A stretch of DNA of 34,956 bases from Candidatus Wallbacteria bacterium (GTDB taxonomy: Bacteria > Muiribacteriota > UBA6191 > JACPRK01), in contig JACPRK010000129.1 of NCBI GenBank assembly GCA_016190005.1, positions 1 to 34,956 on the forward strand. Direction: 5' to 3'. Position 1 is the first letter of the stretch. Each line of letters begins with the position of its first letter. Under the pieces are notes generated by a model that made no database searches, was not told the origin of the DNA, and was given only the letters and a program-made list of their open reading frames with translations. A program made the position numbers and the translations under genes. Shown here one piece after another: positions 32,231-34,956 of this stretch.

Positions 32231-34862
32231 CGAGGCTGGCAATCAGGCGCTCCAGGCGCCCGCAGATGGCCGAGAGTCGCTCGCGCTTGGCCTGCTCGGC
32301 GGCGACGATCTCTGCCGGCGCGTTGGCCACGAACTTCTCGTTGGCCAGCTTCCTCGCCATGCCTTCCAGGTCCTTCTGCTGCTTGCCCAGGTCCCGGGCC
32401 AGGCGCTCCCGCTCGCGGGCGATGTCGATCAGCCCGGCTAGCGGCACGTAGACGGCCGCCTCGGCGACGACGTCGCTGGCGGCCTGGGGCGGCTGCGCCA
32501 TGTCCGGCGCAAAGGCCAGGTCCGCCACGCGCGCCAGCCCCTTGAGGAGCTCCCCGTGGCGCTCCAGGACTCGCGCGGCCTGCGGCGCCTCGGTCTTGAC
32601 CCGCACCGTCACCTGCTGGCTCGGCTTCACGTTCATCTCGCTGCGGATGGTCCGGATAGACCGCACCAACTTCTGCAAGAGCTCCATCTCACGCTCGGTC
32701 TCTTCGCAACGCAGCGCCGCGTCGGCCACCGGCCAGTTATCGGTCATCAGGCGGCCCTTGCGGCCCGGCAGGTGGCCCCAGATCTCCTCGGTCACGAAGG
32801 GCATGAACGGGTGCAGGAGCCGCAAGATCCCCGTGAGCACGTACTGGGCCGTCGCCAGCGCCTGGGCCCTCGTCGCCGGCTCGGCCTCCTCGCGGATGCG
32901 CGGTTTGATGAACTCGACGTACCAGTCGCAGAACTCGTTCCAGGTGAATTCGTAGAGGCCCGTGACGGCGGCGTGAAAGTCGAACTCCTCGAGCGCGCGC
33001 GTGGTCGAAGCGGCCACGGCCTGGAACCGGCTCACGATCCAGCGGTCGGCGAACTCCTGCGTCGACGGCTCGGAGCCAGCGCCAGTATCCGGCACATTCA
33101 TCAGGAGAAAGCGCGCGGCGTTCCAGAGCTTGTTGGCGAAGTTGCGGCCCATCTCGAACTTGTCCTTCGAGAGCTTGATGTCCTGCCCGCCGGCCGACAG
33201 CATCATCAGACTGAAGCGCATCGCGTCGGCCCCGTACTCATCGATCACCTCGAGCGGGTCGATGCCGTTCCCCAGGCTCTTCGACATCTTGCGGCCCAGG
33301 TGGTCGAGGATGGTGCCGTGAATGTAGACGTGGCGGAAGGGTTCCCGCCCCATGAACTCGAGGCCGGCCATGATCATCCGCGCCACCCAGAAGAAGATGA
33401 TGCCGCGATCGGTCACGAGCGTGGAGGTCGGGTAGAAGACGTCCAGGTCCTTGGCGCCTTGAGGCCAGCCCAGCGTCGAGAACGGCCAGAGCGCCGAGGA
33501 GAACCAGGTGTCGAGAACATCGGGGTCGGGCACGAGCGCACCGCCGCACGCCGCGCACTTGTCAGGCAGCTCTTGCTCCACGGTGAGCTCTCCGCAGCCC
33601 GAGCAGACGGCAGCGGGGATGCGATGGCCCCACCAGAGCTGGCGCGAGATGCACCAGTCCTTGATGTTCTCCATCCAGTCGAAGTAGAGCTTCTCCCACC
33701 GGGGCGGAACGAACTCGACCTTTTTCTCGCGCACGACGCGCATCGCCGGCTCGGCCAGGTCCTTCATCTTCACGAACCACTGCCGCGACAGATACGGCTC
33801 CACAACCGTGTCGCAGCGGTAGCAGTGGCCGACGGAGTTCTGGTGATCCTCGATCTTCACCAGGAGCTGACTTTCCTCGAGCATCGCGACCAGGTTCTTG
33901 CGGCAGGCCTCACGCGTCTGGCCCGCGAACTGGCCGCCCGCGGCGTTGATCGTCGCGTCCGGGTTCATCACGTTCAGCGGGGTCAGGCCGTTTCGGCGCC
34001 CGGCCTCGAAGTCGTTGGGGTCGTGGGCCGGCGTGATCTTCACGGCTCCCGTCCCGAAGGCGCGGTCGACGAAGCCGTCGGCGATCACCGGGATCTGCCG
34101 CTCCACTACGGGGAGGACGACCGTCGAACCGACCAGCGCCGAGTACCGCTCGTCCTCGGGGTGCACGGCCACGGCGACGTCGCCCAGCATCGTCTCGGGC
34201 CGGGTGGTCGCCACGACCACGCCGGGTCCGCCGTCCGCGGACGGATACCGGATGTGCCAGAGCTTGCCCTGCGTTTCCTGGTACTCGACCTCGATATCCG
34301 AGAGCGCTGTCTGGCAGCGGGGACACCAGTTGACGATGTAGTCGCCGCGGTAGATGAGCCCCTTGCGATAGAGGCCGACGAAGACCTCGCGCACGGCCCG
34401 ATTCAGCCCGGGATCGAGGGTGAAGCGCGTGCGCGACCAGTCGCAGCTTGCGCCCAGCCGCTTGAGCTGCTCGATGATGGCGTTGCCGTACTCGTCCTTC
34501 CAGGCCCAGACGCGCTTCTCGAAGGCCTCGCGGCCCAGCGCCTCGCGCGACTTGCCTTCCTTGGCCAGCTCCTTCTCGACGACGTTCTGCGTGGCGATAC
34601 CGGCGTGGTCGGTGCCAGGTAGCCAGAGTGCCAGGTCGCCCGCCAGCCGCCGCCAGCGGATGAGAATGTCCTGCAGCGTGTTGTTGAGGGCGTGCCCCAT
34701 GTGCAGCCGGCCCGTCACGTTGGGTGGCGGGATGACGATGCAATAGGGACTCTTGGCAGAGCCGGAGTTATCTACCCGGAACAGGTCCTCGCGGCTCCAG
34801 GCGGAGTAGATGGTGTCTTCGACGGCCTTGGGGTTGTAGGCTTTTTCGAGCTCGATGGGCAT
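32223..34862 (-). CDS. valS: Valyl-tRNA synthetase
   Basis: The 879-residue class I synthetase charges tRNA-Val and edits mischarged threonine. The HIGH motif appears as HMGH at 54-57 (PPPNVTGRLHMGH) and the KMSKS motif is at 525-529. The editing (CP1) domain includes ATTRPETMLGDVAVAVHP and GTGAVKITPAHDPNDF. A CSGCG...CAACG cysteine set after WWGHRIP is a probable zinc site. The C-terminal coiled coil is present (DIARERERLARDLGKQQKDL...). Length is normal. The ATG at 34862 has no Shine-Dalgarno sequence, because the leader immediately upstream is the heptamer array from 34866. It is the first gene of a compact valS-regulator-rimK operon. Confidence 0.97.
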   Translation of the reverse strand: MPIELEKAYNPKAVEDTIYSAWSREDLFRVDNSGSAKSPYCIVIPPPNVTGRLHMGHALNNTLQDILIRWRRLAGDLALWLPGTDHAGIATQNVVEKELAKEGKSREALGREAFEKRVWAWKDEYGNAIIEQLKRLGASCDWSRTRFTLDPGLNRAVREVFVGLYRKGLIYRGDYIVNWCPRCQTALSDIEVEYQETQGKLWHIRYPSADGGPGVVVATTRPETMLGDVAVAVHPEDERYSALVGSTVVLPVVERQIPVIADGFVDRAFGTGAVKITPAHDPNDFEAGRRNGLTPLNVMNPDATINAAGGQFAGQTREACRKNLVAMLEESQLLVKIEDHQNSVGHCYRCDTVVEPYLSRQWFVKMKDLAEPAMRVVREKKVEFVPPRWEKLYFDWMENIKDWCISRQLWWGHRIPAAVCSGCGELTVEQELPDKCAACGGALVPDPDVLDTWFSSALWPFSTLGWPQGAKDLDVFYPTSTLVTDRGIIFFWVARMIMAGLEFMGREPFRHVYIHGTILDHLGRKMSKSLGNGIDPLEVIDEYGADAMRFSLMMLSAGGQDIKLSKDKFEMGRNFANKLWNAARFLLMNVPDTGAGSEPSTQEFADRWIVSRFQAVAASTTRALEEFDFHAAVTGLYEFTWNEFCDWYVEFIKPRIREEAEPATRAQALATAQYVLTGILRLLHPFMPFVTEEIWGHLPGRKGRLMTDNWPVADAALRCEETEREMELLQKLVRSIRTIRSEMNVKPSQQVTVRVKTEAPQAARVLERHGELLKGLARVADLAFAPDMAQPPQAASDVVAEAAVYVPLAGLIDIARERERLARDLGKQQKDLEGMARKLANEKFVANAPAEIVAAEQAKRERLSAICGRLERLIASLDA

Positions 34863-34865
34863 TGG

Positions 34866-34956
34866 GTCAGGCTTCAGGCCTCAGGCCTCTGGGATCAGGG
34901 ATCAGGGATCAGGCTTCAGGGATCAGGGATCAGGGATCAGGGATCAGGGATCAGGC
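34866..34956. repeat. Heptamer tandem array abutting valS, 13 units, ends at the window edge
   Basis: Thirteen 7-bp units run without interruption to the last base of the window. They begin GTCAGGC, TTCAGGC, CTCAGGC, CTCTGGG, and then are mostly ATCAGGG with an ATCAGGC and a TTCAGGG in the middle and ATCAGGC at the end. The array starts three bases upstream of the valS ATG. The core TCAGGC is the reverse complement of the core of the array at 134-217. The array probably continues beyond the edge, and the sequence may stop here because assembly failed in the repeat. Confidence 0.92.

Noticed and set aside
32556-34622. 688-residue plus-strand frame opposite valS
   Set aside because: valS is certain from HMGH, KMSKS and the editing domain; the antisense frame has no motif.

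Overview
The window is a GC-rich bacterial chromosome segment with no phage, CRISPR, rRNA or tRNA that I can see. Many proteins carry signal peptides or membrane segments. The regulators are a primary-type sigma-70 factor and a sigma-54-type activator, and there are a five-heme cytochrome and PKD-rich secreted proteases. This mix suggests a Gram-negative environmental lineage such as Acidobacteriota or a neighbouring phylum. That placement is inference from gene style; no rRNA or marker set is available to fix it.

Layout. 1-452: first codons of a minus-strand gene cut by the window edge, a heptamer tandem array and a near-consensus promoter. 453-3179: secreted subtilisin-like protease followed by a clear terminator. 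3294-16718 (minus): a three-gene membrane cluster. It is transcribed from a giant 3152-residue envelope protein through a GT-C-like membrane protein to a YfhO-like membrane protein. 16719-17187: divergent intergenic region with a perfect 47-bp inverted repeat, a G-tract cluster and a consensus promoter. 17188-20480 (plus): an exported protein of unknown function, an exported phospholipase-D-superfamily protein and a TauE/SafE-type permease. 20505-21485 (minus): five-heme cytochrome c. 21486-21780: divergent region with a probable structured RNA leader. 21781-22887: RpoD-like sigma factor with terminator. 23086-26957: a translationally coupled pair, a small exported protein and a large matrixin/PKD metalloprotease. 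27169-29609 (minus): four small genes (exported protein, zinc-ribbon mini-protein, zinc-ribbon protein, YccF-like membrane protein). 29840-34862 (minus): valS, an NtrC-type regulator and rimK in a tight operon. The right edge ends inside another heptamer array.

The most unusual items are these. (1) The giant protein is built from four diverged copies of one envelope unit, joined at signal-peptide-like hydrophobic segments. (2) Three intergenic arrays share an exact 7-bp period but have different unit sequences; one supplies the stop codon of rimK and one abuts the valS start codon. (3) There is a 47-bp perfect palindrome overlapping a four-tract G-quadruplex motif. (4) A structured leader candidate lies in front of the sigma factor gene. 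None of these can be called new without database searches, which could not be run.
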